Shown piece by piece: positions 9,222-21,637 of a stretch of 64,000 nt of DNA (position 1 is the first letter of the stretch; each line of letters opens with the position of its first letter). Source of the stretch: Ancylostoma caninum (taxonomy: Eukaryota > Nematoda > Chromadorea > Rhabditida > Ancylostomatidae); NCBI GenBank assembly GCA_037903475.1, contig JBAJFG010000108.1, forward strand, positions 62,001-126,000. Direction: 5' to 3'. A program made the translations under genes and the position numbers. A model generated the notes under the pieces. It worked only from the letters and a program-made list of their open reading frames with translations. It did not search any database and was not told where the DNA came from.

Positions 9222-12045
9222 ATATGGATACGGGTCCACCGATGGAGAAAGAGCCCGCCGTGACCCCGTGCTGTGAGGAGCTCCATGACACGGGTCCAGT
9301 GATGAGAAAGGGCCCGCCGTGCCCCAATGGTGCGTCGGACGCCGGGATACGGGTCCACCGATGGAGAAAGGGCCCGCCGTGACCCCGTGCTGTGAGGAGC
9401 TCCATGACACGGGTCCAGTGATGAGAAAGGGCCCGCCGTGCCCCAATGGTGCGTCGGACGCCGGGATACGGGTCCACCGATGGAGAAAGGGCCCGCCGTG
9501 ACCCAGTTGTGTGGAGGACGTCAGTATACGGGTCCAGCGATGAGAAAGGGCCTGCCGTGGCCCAGTGCTGTGGGCGACGGCAAGATACGGGTCCACCAAT
9601 GGAGAAAGGGCCCGCCGTGGCCCAATGGTGCGTCGGACGCTGGGATACGGGTCCAGCGATGAGAAACGGCCCGTCGAGGTCCAATGGTGTGGCGGACGCC
9701 GAAATACGGGTCCACCAGTGGCGGACGCAGAAAGTGGGCGGGAGGGGGGGCGTGGGAAGAAAAGTGGGGTCTCCGCCGTTTTGGGGACCCAGACGGAAAA
9801 TAAAATTAATAATAATATTAATTATAATAATAAACAATAAATAAAAAATATATTAAAAATAATAATAAAAATAAACAATTAAAAATAAACTAACACAAGA
9901 TTTTTATTTGTATTGTAAAGTAATTTCGAAAATTTGGCGACCCATTCTCGGGGGGGGGCGCGCCCCCCCCCTGCGTCCGCCACTGGGGTCCACCGATGGA
10001 GAAAGCGCCCGACGTGACCCAGTTGTGTGGAGGACGTTAGGATACGGGTCCACCGATGGAGAAAGGGCTCGCCGTGGCCCACTGCTGTGGGAAACGGCAA
10101 GATACGGGTCCACCGATGGAGAAAGGGCCCACCGTGGCCCAGTGCTATGGGGAGCTCCATGACACGGGTCCACCGATTTAGAAAGGGCCCGCCGTGGCCT
10201 AATGGTGCGTCGGACGCCGAAATACGGGGCCACCGATGGAGAAAGGGCTCGCCGTGGCCCACTGCTGTGGGAAACGGCAAGATACGGGTCCACCGATGGA
10301 GAAAGGGCCCACCGTGGCCCAGTGCTATGGGGAGCTCCATGACACGGGTCCACCGATTTAGAAAGGGCCCGCCGTGGCCTAATGGTGCGTCGGACGCCGA
10401 AATACGGGGCCACCGATGGAGAAAGGGCTCGCCGTGGCCCACTGCTGTGGGAAACGGCAAGATACGGGTCCACCGATGGGGAAAGGGCCCACCGTGGTCC
10501 AGTGCTGTGGGGAACTCCATGACACGGTCCAGCGATGAGAAACGGCCCGTCGAGGTCCAATGGTGTGGTGGACGCCGGGATACGGGTCCACCGATGGAGA
10601 AAGGGCCCGCCGTGATCCAGTTGTGTGGGGGACGTCAGGATCGGTCCACCGATGGAGAAAGGGCCCACGTGGCCCAGTGCTGTGAGGAACTCCATTACAC
10701 GGTCCAGTGATGAGAAACGGCCCGTCGTGGCCCAATGGTGCGTCGGACGCCGGGATACGGGTCCACCGATGGAGAAAAAGCCCGCCGTGACCCAGTTGTG
10801 TGGGAGACGTCAGGATACGGGTCCACCGATGGAGAAAGGGCCCGCCGTGGCCCAGTGCTATGGGGAGCTCCATGACACGGGTCCACCGATTTAGAAAGGG
10901 CCCGCCGTGGCCTAATGGTGCGTCGGACGCCGAAATACGGGGCCACCGATGGAGAAAGGGCTCGCCGTGGCCCACTGCTGTGGGAAACGGCAAGATACGG
11001 GTCCACCGATGGAGAAAGGGCCCACCGTGGTCCAGTGCTGTGGGGAACTCCATGACACGGTCCAGCGATGAGAAACGGCCCGTCGAGGTCCAATGGTGTG
11101 GTGGACGCCGGGATACGGGTCCACCGATGGAGAAAGGGCCCGCCGTGATCCAGTTGTGTGGGGGACGTCAGGATCGGTCCACCGATGGAGAAAGGGCCCA
11201 CGTGGCCCAGTGCTGTGAGGAACTCCATTACACGGTCCAGTGATGAGAAACGGCCCGTCGTGGCCCAATGGTGCGTCGGACGCCGGGATACGGGTCCACC
11301 GATGGAGAAAAAGCCCGCCGTGACCCAGTTGTGTGGGAGACGTCAGGATACGGGTCCACCGATGGAGAAAGGGCCCGCCGTGGCCCAGTGCTATGGGGAG
11401 CTCCATGACACGGGTCCACCGATTTAGAAAGGGCCCGCCGTGGCCTAATGGTGCGTCGGACGCCGAAATACGGGGCCACCGATGGAGAAAGGGCCCGCCG
11501 TGGCCCAATGGTGCATCGGACGCCGAAATACTGGTCCACCAATGAAGCGAAGCCCCGTAGTAGCATAATGGTGTAAAGAACGTCAGGATACGGGTTCACT
11601 TCAGTCCGATAGTGCTGAGAATGCCAGGATGCGAACCCGCCCCTGGAGAACAGATTCGGCTTGCCCTAACTGTGATGAAGGCGCCAGAATGCGGGCGCTC
11701 TGATAGGAAGGGCCCGCCGTGGCCCAGTAGTATGAATAACACCAGAATACGGGTCCGCCAATATAGGATTGGTCCGCTGTGACTCAGTAAAGTGGAGAAT
11801 ACACGGGGGGCGGTTCAGGCCTAGTAGTGAAGATGGCGCCAGAATACGGGTCCAACAATGGAGGAAAGTCCGCTGCGGCCCAGTAGTGTGGAAAACACTC
11901 GGATACGATTTCGCTTTGTCCAATAGTGTGGGGAACGGCGGGATACAGTTCCGCCGATGGAGAACGCGTCTGAGTTGGCCCGGTAGTGAGGGATATACAC
12001 GAATACGCCATACGATGGAGAACGAACTTCTCATTCTCATACTCA
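9222..12045. repeat. ~60-bp GC-rich minisatellite with higher-order structure
   Basis: A monomer of about 60 bp, centred on CGGGTCCACCGATGGAGAAA then GGGCCCGCCGTGGCCCA, repeats through the interval. The left side shows a 119-bp dimer (frames at 9319 and 9438 repeat). 10078-10500 shows a 180-bp trimer repeated in tandem. 10485-11017 is repeated at 11018-11550 with a 533-bp period and no visible change over most of its length. Monomers decay toward the right end (11580-12045). Frames of up to 263 codons on both strands arise because the monomer lacks stops; I do not treat them as proteins. Confidence 0.9.
9716..9985. mobile_element. 270-bp hAT-type MITE inside the minisatellite
   Basis: The element has perfect 15-bp terminal inverted repeats, CAGTGGCGGACGCAG and CTGCGTCCGCCACTG. 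It is flanked by a direct duplication of 8 bp of satellite sequence, GGGTCCAC (9708-9715 and 9986-9993). A CAGTG tip with an 8-bp target duplication is the hallmark of the hAT superfamily. The interior is an AT-rich tract flanked by G and C runs and has no transposase. Confidence 0.9.
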
Positions 12046-13379
12046 ACTCATAAAGAGGACTTCGTGTTTGGGCCCATTGGAAGATTGGTTCCGCTTCTCC
12101 ATCAATTTTCTAGAGATTCGGCAAGTGTGAAGCGTTTGCACATATCCCAAGTGGCTGCTCCACCCACCTTTCTAGCGTCCCAAAGGGGAGCTAGTGATAA
12201 TAATATTGTAATAACATAAATAATAAGATTGTGGAATGAGTTTTCCAATGTTCTGCATAGAGATACATATTTGAAAGCTTCTGTTGAATCATTACCGGTT
12301 AGATTTCACATATTGCTATAGTCCGTTTCAGATCAAATAATCTCGCAAACATCCAAAAATGCAAAACCTATTTTCTATTTAGAAATTTAGCCATCCTGTC
12401 AGGGTAGTGAATTGGGACTAAGCGCATAAAGCAGAACATTTTCTAAACTGAAAAAAATATTTCGAAATTACAACTCCTCAGTCTAAAGTTTACCCTAAGC
12501 TATTATAGTATCAGTGACATTCCGTGTAGATGCATAGGATTACTACCCCAACAGTCTGATCATGTAAAATTTAGGCTATGGAGCGGTCACGAACATCACT
12601 TCCGATTCTAGAAATAATGAAGAAGACAATTCACGGATCGACTGGCACCAGCAATTTAGGTTCAGTTACCCAAGTAAAACCATTTTCAAGAATTGGGTTT
12701 GAAACGCAACAAGATAATTCAATTCGTTCAACTATTACCTTCCTTATTTTTTTTGCTTTGTGCCATCACATCTTTAACGTATGCAAGGAATATACACCAT
12801 GCAAGTTGTGGAAGAATGCGAGCAAGCTATGTTCCCCTCGACTTTTCATCGGCCGTTTCCCACTACGCTATGTGATCCCCAATTCTTGTAAGTAAAGTGT
12901 CAACTGAATTTTCGTTGTTTTTTTTTTCCTAAAACTGGAAGGTCATGACTCCGATGTCCAGTGCGATAAATTGAGCGAGCACCGTTTGAGAGCTTAGCAA
13001 ACGAGTTTCCAATCCCATGAGTTAGGCAAAGTTCGCCAATTTCTATCATGTGGTGTTGTAATACATTTGTATCACATTACCGGGGTTACTTGTTATCAGC
13101 AGATAAGCTATATCCGCTTCGTTTTAGTTTTTTAGGTAACCTGAGCTAAGCAGTTCTGTCAGCAACTACTAGAAATGCAGGGAAAATAAATAATCAAAGA
13201 AAGCGGCGCTAAGTTATTCGACATACTTCCTAATTCGGTATAAGATCTGCCCTTGCTGAACAGAGCAACATTCTGGTCACAGACTAGAAATCCTCTTAGA
13301 TAAATAAATAAGTGAATGAATAAATAAATAGAATATGTCTTGCTCCAAAATTTTCCGATCCTGCGCGAAAAACACCAAC
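12046..13379. other. Intergenic, plus probable 3' end of the xbx-1 gene
   Basis: No exon could be fixed here. The xbx-1 protein assembled upstream is about 50 residues shorter than its family, so a last exon on the minus strand is expected below 13380. A candidate starts after TGTTCAG near 13255 and stops within 15 codons, but it does not look like the family C-terminus. AT-rich tetranucleotide runs (ATAA) lie at 13298-13332. Confidence 0.4.
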
Positions 13380-16300
13380 CATCTGTGGAAAGTGATCGGA
13401 GAACGCCTGCTTCCATAGGTGAAGTGGCTGTCCAGCACGTGAGAACGATGCGGTGTCTATTGGAGGTGGGCCAATCGACTGAAACGATGATTCCAGAGAT
13501 TCCAGATGAGTGGTGACTTTGCTGAAGCTGAGCGCACCTCAAATGTGTCAATTCCACAAACTACGTAGATCGGTTTGTTGTGGTCGTCAACTTTCGTTTT
13601 CGGCACCGAAGTTGCGAAGGCGAAATGGCTCAGGAAACTTCTTCCGACTCGAACGAGTTGTTCATTGTACGACGAATAGAACTGAAATATTGTCGATGAT
13701 ATTGTTTCAAATTCTGATGGCTACGTAGAGTTTCTTACCATTAGATGAGCGCCGTAATAGTGTGCCAAGAAACGAAGAGTAGCACAGATTTTACGCCTCT
13801 GCTCGGAGTCAAAATTCTGAAAAAGAACATTACAAATTTGGGGGACTTTTTTCCGAATATTGAATTGACAGAAGCCAGTTTTCATCCAAGAATTCTTCCG
13901 AATTACATTCGATTGCTGCGCTGCTGGGTGAGCTAAGAGATCTTCTGCGGTCCAAACTGTTAGCTCCGAGAAGGCCAACAGAGTCACTTTGTCTGCAATG
14001 ACGACCTTAGCAAGGTGTCGGCCTAATGATGTAATTTTTGCACTTTTTTCTATATGTTTTGGTATGTATTTGGTGCGATTACTTCCATTTTCGTTTCCAT
14101 CAGGAGTTACGGCCGTTTTTTCGAAGAGGCATACCACAGGGCAGTGCACGTGCAGGGCGCACAGTTAGAATGCATGAGTGGATATATGGCATTCACGCTT
14201 CCTAACAGAATCCCCCAACTCTTTGCACAGTGGGGTTATTTCACAGTGGGGTAATTTCAGATGCTGATCACGATTTTCAACACCATTTCGCATGATGCTG
14301 CCATTTTCCTGCCACAATTGCAAAACATCCTTCCCTTGTCGCTGTGGTTGAAGATCATCCACGTTGGATTTGTGACCTTCTGTAAACCATTTAGCAGATT
14401 CCAGGTATAGCCTGTAACATCTTGGTAGAGAAGCCTTCCAACCATATAGGTTTCGTGACTGGCAGCTTAAGTTCGTGCACTTCTCTGGTGAGACAAGTAA
14501 GTAAAAACCTGAAGTTCAAAAACACTGTGGCTCAAAATCGTTTGTGTACGAAATAAGTGGTCTCCACTGCTTGTTACCGGTCTTATATTAGAACCAGAGG
14601 CTTTTTATGCCAAGCGTAGTCAGCAGCTCAAGCCGGCGCTCGAACGATATGATAGCTGCATCTTGATAGTCCCATTTCCTCTACCTTTTATGGCTCCTCT
14701 TTTCTAATATTACATTACTAAATATTTCGACTTGTAGTTGCGTAGGCCTCCGCATTTAGAAAGGTTATATTGAGGCTATCGAGCGAAAATCTGTGGTCGC
14801 TGACATTAATTGCAAATAAATGTGAAACTTTGAATGATTTCATGCTTTGTGCGTTACCTGGAACTCATCGTATTTGGAACCAATGATCAGTAGCGGGATC
14901 GGGAATGGCAAGCACATTCTCACATCATCCTGAAGAAAGCAACATTATGGAGAGCAACATTTCGGCGTTCCTCTTGTTAGAGTATAGTATTACTCAAGAA
15001 AAAAATAGCTCTATTGTACTCATTAAATAATTTAGGAGCACGTCCTAAGAATAGAATGCCCCCGAAAGCTAAGGCTCTGCGACCTTTCTTTCCTATCCTC
15101 CAAGGCTCTAAGGCTATCCCTTTCCCCAACATTCCAGTTTTTATCTTCTTCAAAACGAACAATTACATAATATCGAATACGACCAGTGCATTATTTGGTC
15201 AACGCACTATGTTAGAGGCATTTTATACTAAACATAGTTGGGCCTGACTGCGCCTGAGCTGTGTCAGGTCTGCGAATGGGCTCATCTTCCATAAAATAGA
15301 GACATTCGTACACGTCGAAAACACGCATCTAGTATTATATGAGATAGATGTGGACACCAAGTTAATCAGGATAAGTATGATGGTTTAAACTTCGTCCCCT
15401 TCACAGTGAGCTTAGCGAATGACCCTCACTTTCAGGATAATTTTAATATGAAATCAGTCTTCTGATAAGGGAGCTGTGCTACGTTTGAATCTTTACATTT
15501 TTCACATTCCATGCAAACGTGGCCGCTGGAAAAAATCGCTGTTTATCATTATTTTCATGTCCAGCCAGAAGTAGTGTAAGGTCGAGAGAGTTCGGGATTC
15601 TGATTTTCCGATTTTCTTCATTTTGAAACAGTCAAAAATGGTTGGAAAGATATCATAACTCACTCTAGCATCTTATTAGTTACCTTAGGTCAAAGATGTT
15701 CGGTTTTTCCTGGAGAAAACCTGGGACAGGGGCTTTCTATACAAAGTCTTACCAAGGCCTGATGCGTGCGGGTGGTAAGTGTCCGGTAATCCCAGCTCAC
15801 TGAAGCATTGGTCGAAATAGCCGAAAAAACGAAATTTTCAAAAATTTCGTGTCAGCTTGTTTCAATCTCCTCATCTCTAGTGCATGCATTTCTTGAAATT
15901 TTGAGTTTAAATCTGATTTTTTGATGACTTTTGCCAGTAAAATAGAGGACAGGTTTCCTTACACAACTTTCTGAGAACCCACCTTGTAGTCAGAAGTCCT
16001 CGCATTAAGGCGGCTCTTCATCGCATCTCGTCCGTGCTGATCGAGCTCCTTCATAGCAGATTCGATCACCTGACCAGCAGTCGTCAGGAGCTGCTCCATG
16101 GTGATCCACAATTCATTAGGTCGCGTCAAATCTAGTACAACCACCAGCGATGTGGCTCTGAATTGAACACGGATCATTTCGTTTAGAAATACGTAAACTG
16201 GGATTTTTCCAGGCTAAAATACTCCTACTCAATATTTCGCTTGACCAATGGGATAGCGAGAAGCTGTGCGAACTTTGTGCCACCGCCCAGCTCCCAGATG

Positions 16301-16760
16301 TGGCAGACGTCCTTGTGCTTTAAGGAGAGATTTCACTTCTGCTCAGGAATTTAGCAGACTTATCAGCGCTCACATTTCCTCTGGTCCTCCTGGCATAGAT
16401 GTACTCAAGTGCTGTTGTTTCTCTGGGTTCCTCGTTTCTGTCGAGAAATTTATTCACTAGCACTGACTTTCCCTAAAAATCGCTGCCTTTAAAAACGGAA
16501 AATTAAATGATTAGAAAGCTCACTGATTGAGAAACTCCACAGATAACAATGTGAGTTGTCGTTTTCCGAGGAGCGCCGTCACCTAAATGGGCTTTCCATA
16601 ACAAATGATGTAAAAATGTTTCCATACACGATTAGTTTTTTACCGCTTCCTCTACAAATGTTTACTCACTAGTTCGCTCGTCCATCTTTTCGTCCAACGT
16701 TGCAGTTTTCATTGCATTTTGCTGAAGTTTCTCCTTGGCCATTGCCCACATGTCCATCAT
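13380..16760 (-). CDS. xbx-1: Dynein-2 light intermediate chain (XBX-1/DYNC2LI1), C-terminus missing
   Basis: This is the light intermediate chain of the retrograde intraflagellar-transport dynein, which acts in cilia. Exons on the minus strand: 16760-16670, 16582-16524, 16472-16374, 16311-16229, 16157-15983, 14929-14858, 13816-13739, 13681-13538, 13478-13380. All phases agree and give about 300 residues. A P-loop GVSQSGKS spans residues 46-53. Family motifs follow in order: [61 protein letters not shown] and [12 protein letters not shown]. The start chosen is [12 protein letters not shown], matching the short N-terminus of the family (ETLWEIAK); an in-frame ATG at 16868 would add 36 residues. 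Relatives are about 350 residues, so a final exon is missing from my model. The identification rests on remembered motifs of the human protein. Confidence 0.88.
14190..14345 (-). repeat. Dispersed repeat, partial copy in the xbx-1 intron
   Basis: On the minus strand it shares the block GGCAGGAAAATGGCAGCATCA...GATCAGCATCTGAAATTAC with 23575-23640 and, more weakly, with the minus strand of 27400-27450. It lies in the 1.04-kb intron between 14858 and 13816. It also has a short internal duplication of CAGTGGGGTTATTTCA/CAGTGGGGTAATTTCA. Confidence 0.45.
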
Positions 16761-16868
16761 GGTGGAGAAATAAAGGGGGTCGTGACCCACAGCGCTAGCA
16801 GGATGCTCGTGGTCGCGGCTAGGCGTCGTTGCTACGGAAACGTCTCGGACAGCAATTTCAACGAACAT

Positions 16869-18399
16869 TTATTGGCGATCACAGAGAAATGTCCATACAT
16901 CCTCTAGTACACTCGGTCAAGTTGACAGTTCACATTTCCCAAACCCGAATTAAAATACATAGGAAAATACAAAAATGCAAGCGAAAACTGATGGTGAGCC
17001 TTCAAAATTGATGTTTAAAGCTCCAGGTAGAAATTCTACCGATATCATTTTTCTTCGAAACTGAGTACCTGGTTATCCTGTGCTTTATAAAATGGATGGA
17101 AGTGTTGCATAGGCTCATTTCCGACTTCTTACAAAAGTTACAATACTATATAATAAAATAAGTCACAATTCTATTTACATACATTATTTATGCATTACTT
17201 TGTCGAGCTGATTCTCGTCCATTGCTGGTGCCATTCACTTATGTCATTTCTGAGCACAATGTGAGAGCTTCGTTAATTGTTTACTTGGGGATTTTGATTA
17301 AACTGAAAAACTGTAAAGATCAAAAGAAAAAACAAAAAAAAAAGAAAAAATTTCAAGAAAGCAGCATCATAGAATATGTCATTTCTGCCCGTCTTGCCCA
17401 AGGTGTCCACGACCTCAGTTTGCCTCCGTAGAGAACCTATGGTCCTTGGTGGTGTGCTCGCTCAGCTGGACCGCGATTGATGAAACGACAAACGATCAAA
17501 CTAACGATGGTCGGCTCTAATGATTTTGGTATAGGCTATGCACATACATACTTGCTGCTATATAGTAAACGCAGGACGTGAGAGTTGATTTTCTAGGCTG
17601 GTTTCACTTGGTCATGCATTCTTAGCCCTGGATGCTTTGTTGTTGATGGATACTAAGGTAAAACGCACTGTCAGGCGAGTGCCCCTCATTTTGGAGACGT
17701 GCTCTAGCCACTGCTTTTTCTCATCTAGAGCAGACTCACAATTTCCTAAGGCTGACTCATTTCTCTTATTTTTCTAAATTTAAATTTCTTTTTGGGTTAT
17801 TCTCAGCCTCTGCCTTCCCAGAACGTTATGTGTTACCTACGAGCTTTTTGTTAAAAGTTCTTCTTCAATAGTCAAATTCCACAAGGAATTTTTAGTGGCT
17901 GTAATCAAGACTGTGCGCTTTTTTTTTGGCCGGACGCGTCCGCTCACCCCGCCGAGGAAAACTTTTCCTCCCGGCACTGCTTGACATGTGTCCATATCTT
18001 CCAGTTCCATTCGTGTTCTCGATCTTTGCTAACTCCCTATCTTTATTCATACACTTAGTTTCATACAAGATTCATTTGGAGCAATGAACGCCTACTGGAA
18101 CCTCCACTAGCAAACTTTGGGCTGATGGACTAAATTATATGTAGCAACACACATTTTTTAGAAGTGAGCATACAAGTAAAAAGTTTTGAAAGAAACTGAA
18201 AATATGTAATGCTTGTGAAGCAATACTTATACTTTTCACTTAAACACTTATAAAACAAACTGAATACATAAACCGGATGGAGATGAAGGCCTTAGGATTC
18301 AATGCATGAGCCCGGAGGAAACAGATGCAGATTCCCGCTTTCCTAGCCGGTCAGCTTAAACTTTACCTGTTTGCTAAGAAAATGTATATATGGTCATAT
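16869..18399. other. Intergenic between two minus-strand genes
   Basis: It holds the upstream side of xbx-1 and the 3' flank of the next gene. An A-rich tract lies at 17322-17352. A small GC-rich palindromic block near 17930-17985 contains GAGGAAAACTTTTCCTC. No exon chain could be supported. Confidence 0.45.
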
Positions 18400-20856
18400 T
18401 TATTCAGAAGTGATAACTTTCGCAAGTTGGACTTCAAAAAGATAGGGCCTTCCTTGATTTGGGTCTATACCGATGTAGACGCTGCACCACACGTTCGGAT
18501 CAGCAAAGACACTTGCGTTCAGGTGGGCAGCAGGATTGTTGAAGTCCACCTGGAATTGCCATAGTTGTGACCGTAAAGTCACTCCAAATTTATAAAACTA
18601 GGAGGAACGAAAATATGCTGTGTTTCAGGATTATATGGAATCCTAAGAGAAATCCCCCCTACACCCATTCAGCTCTGCCACCACCGGCTTTACCATAAGT
18701 GGTGCAATTTTTTCAGGACCAGAAAAGATCCCAAGCCCAGAAGAACCATTAATGATGAACGCATCCCTTAATATGTATGCTAAGATCATCCTGATCAGCA
18801 CGTAGCTTATCCTTCTTTCAATTTCCGTTCTCAAACGATTATAAAGCTAATAATGGCTAATAATGAAGCGCAACAATCCACCTGTAGCACCGTGATTGCC
18901 CAATCCACAAGGTTAGTCGTCCTCTGTATTGTTTTTGCCACTGTGACAGGATCGCCAGACGCCAACGCTGCTTTGATCACCTGGAAAGAAACTGGTAGGT
19001 GGAATATGAGAGCTGAGGAATCGCTAAGTGTCAGAGACGTACCGCTGGTTGAAGAGCAGTCGAGCAGAACGGGATGCACACGTGAATTTGAGGATCATCC
19101 ATGACACAGTAGTTGTCGGCTGAAGTTCTAATCTTACATAGGTGGCATATTCTCAAGTGTCACAGGGACATTGGGCGTCTGCTAGTGGTTCCGTTCATAA
19201 TTTTGTAGCGTTTAATTTCTAAGCACATTAAGGAACATGAAATGAAAAATATAAAATGATAAAATAATAAAAAAATAAAGGAAGTTGAATACTTTATGGT
19301 GTAAAGAAATTGCGAGATTTCAACGAAAGCAAGCAAAGGAGCTCGGCGAAAACTAGACTACTCTGCTAGATGGGTGCACGAACAGATTTGCTAAACTGTA
19401 CGCAAAAAAAGTCAGTCACATTCAGAGCTATCAGACAAACGAATATATAAACGAATAAACGCCTTGATTCCACTGTTCGATGGAAAATCCGAAAACTGTA
19501 CAACGCACTTGTCTAGGTAGATTTAGTAACAAGTTGCATCAAAAATTTTCCAATGGAACGCGGAAGTTGAGTCCCACAAAAGAATGAGAAGAAAGGAAAA
19601 TTTACTCAATAAAGCAGATGAAACCTGTTCGCTAGCATGTGCCGGTTTTAGGTCTTCACGTTTAGGTTGGTGCTATATGTAGACATCTTTTACGCTACAC
19701 TTATAGCAAAGAAGAGCAGGATTTGTTCTACAAATTCATAAACATATTTGGTTGTTATTTGACATTAAGGGAGAATTGTAGGTATTTGAAAAAAAAACGA
19801 CAACTCTTCTGCTCCAACCTAACATTAAGTTTTAACCACTTAGCTCAGATGTTAATTTTATACTAACTTTGATCATGGAATTGTGGCCACCGGGGTGGGC
19901 GAAAACACACTGATCTGCCGCACTGATCTTTACCTATAGCATACCTCTTTCTGAGTGCAGGAATTTTCGAGAAAATTCTGAAGTGATGTGAATCTTGCCA
20001 CGCCTGCTTGAATTAGAGCCCTAATTACACGTAATTTAACTTTAAACGAACAAGGTGGAAATTAATTAGAAAAATACCGGGTATTAGCAAAGAAATATTT
20101 TCTCTGATTAAATTGCTAAGAAATTTCATGATGTGATAGTTGCTAGATGGCGGGTACTAATAAGCAAATAAGGATATGTGAATAAGGAAAAAATAAAACG
20201 AAGATGCAATGAAATAATAGAGAAAGTAGGGTCAAAAGCTTCAGTTGGTATTACAAACAACAACCTACGATTATCCCACAGCCTCTGACTGTAGCGCGAG
20301 AAGGAGGATGATTTCAGCGCAGCATCATCTCCTAAGTCGATATGATAGTCCACTTCAACGACAGTTGTCGGGTTCCCCTAAAAGTACACAGCTACATATG
20401 GTTTCCGGCTCTATGTATCGAACAAACAAGTCGTGACTCTGAGAGCATAGCCCAGATATGAACTAACTGTTATGCAGAAGTTATCTCCATCAGTTGGGAC
20501 GCCAGAAGTGGCCCATTTCATGATCCCGATGCCCGTAGTGGCCAGCCACGACTTCGGCGGAGCAGTTAGGTTGCATTTTCCTTTAATAAAATCCTGACAA
20601 GGTGAGTATGGGCCTCAGAACACTTATGCTACCTTGGAAGCTTCAGGAATCAAAACAGTGGAGAATAGATATAATATGTGCACCTGCTGAGTATGTTGAT
20701 GTTAACAGGAGGCCAATCGTTAGTGCTTGCAACAGCAGCGCCATTGTTCGCAAGTGATAGCTTATCACCGACCCATGGCTTCTGAATAACATAAGCCAAA
20801 CTTGTGAAATTAAGAGTGGTGCTAGCATCTGGAAGCGAATGCATCATTGCGAGTAC
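18400..20856 (-). CDS. Unrecognised cysteine-containing protein, probably extracellular; N-terminus missing
   Basis: Minus-strand exons 20856-20707, 20593-20468, 20377-20269, 19119-19043, 18980-18882 and 18549-18400 join in frame to 235 residues ending at TAA 18402-18400. Readable pieces: AYVIQKPWVGDKLSLANNG; KCNLTAPPKSW; MKWATSGVPTDGDNFC; VEVDYHIDLGDDAA; SRYSQRLWDN; DNYCVMDDPQIHVCIPFC; DPNVWCSVYIGID. Regular cysteines and no charged low-complexity runs suggest a folded secreted domain. The first exon begins at an acceptor, so an upstream exon, perhaps with a signal peptide, should lie above 20856. The first junction uses a GTTAAC donor chosen for phase, which makes it the weakest join. I do not recognise the family. 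The open stretch at 18660-18830 in the last intron does not fit the phase and is left out. Confidence 0.7.
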
Positions 20857-21080
20857 CTATAATAAAAGTGCTAGTGCACCTTACCCTTTTCCAAGCACCC
20901 ATCAACACGTTTACCTATATCCGGTGTCTATACCCAGTTGGTAACGATCGGGTATGAGATCGCTAATGCTTTCAATGGCGCCTTTAGGCCCTGGAGTTTA
21001 TGGCAATGGTCTTTTTATACGTTATACCGGAAGTTACCGTTGGCTTTTCTAAACAAGAGAGATAGTGAGAGTGAGAGTGA

Positions 21081-21127
<47 letters not shown>

Positions 21128-21637
21128 ACGACGCTCCTTTTCTTAATCTTAAAACTCATACATCTGGATGTTTAAAAACAAGAGGATGATCATTGTTGTA
21201 GATAAGGAGAAGTGTTTCTATAAGTTCGAAGCACTCGGCCGAAACTGATAAAGGCTTGCAGGAAAAATTGCAACCGAAGAAAAAACCGCTCCAACACTTG
21301 TTTTCATCTTCTGTGAAAGCTGAGAAATCGACGTAGTCGTGTCTATTTTCTTTAACGTAGTCAGGTTTCAGGTCTGAAAAAGCTACTCTCTAAGGTTGTC
21401 TCATCCCTGCCCATCCAGAGACACACGTTCGGCAACTGTATGATGTTTGATGCGCGCTGCCGGTTTGTTGTCTGGTGCAGAACGGCACCCTCCCTGCCCC
21501 ACGTGTCCAGTCCTGCATAATTACAGAATAGCATGAAGCTTTGGTAAATAAGGCGGTGCTCCCTGCGCGATGTCGGCGGACCGGAAGCTCCGCAGGGCGC
21601 GTACAAAAGCGTCGACGACGACGATTTCGCACGCGTA
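20857..21637. promoter_or_regulatory. Head-to-head spacer with a (GA)n microsatellite
   Basis: It separates the minus-strand gene ending upstream at about 20856 from the plus-strand signal-peptide exon at 21638. A (GA)n tract runs over about 21083-21125. 21400-21630 is GC-richer than its surroundings. GAGA tracts often mark promoters in animals; that this one serves either gene is inference. A missing 5' exon of the minus-strand gene may also lie here. Confidence 0.35.

Noticed and set aside
9879..11599. Frames of 120-263 codons on both strands within the GC-rich array
   Set aside because: They repeat with the satellite period, occur in several frames and on both strands at once, and come from a monomer lacking stops.
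18660..18834. Open stretch DAFIINGSSGLGIFSGPEK on the minus strand inside the last intron of the unknown gene
   Set aside because: No acceptor/donor pair keeps the phase of the neighbouring exons, which join directly. It could still be an alternative exon.
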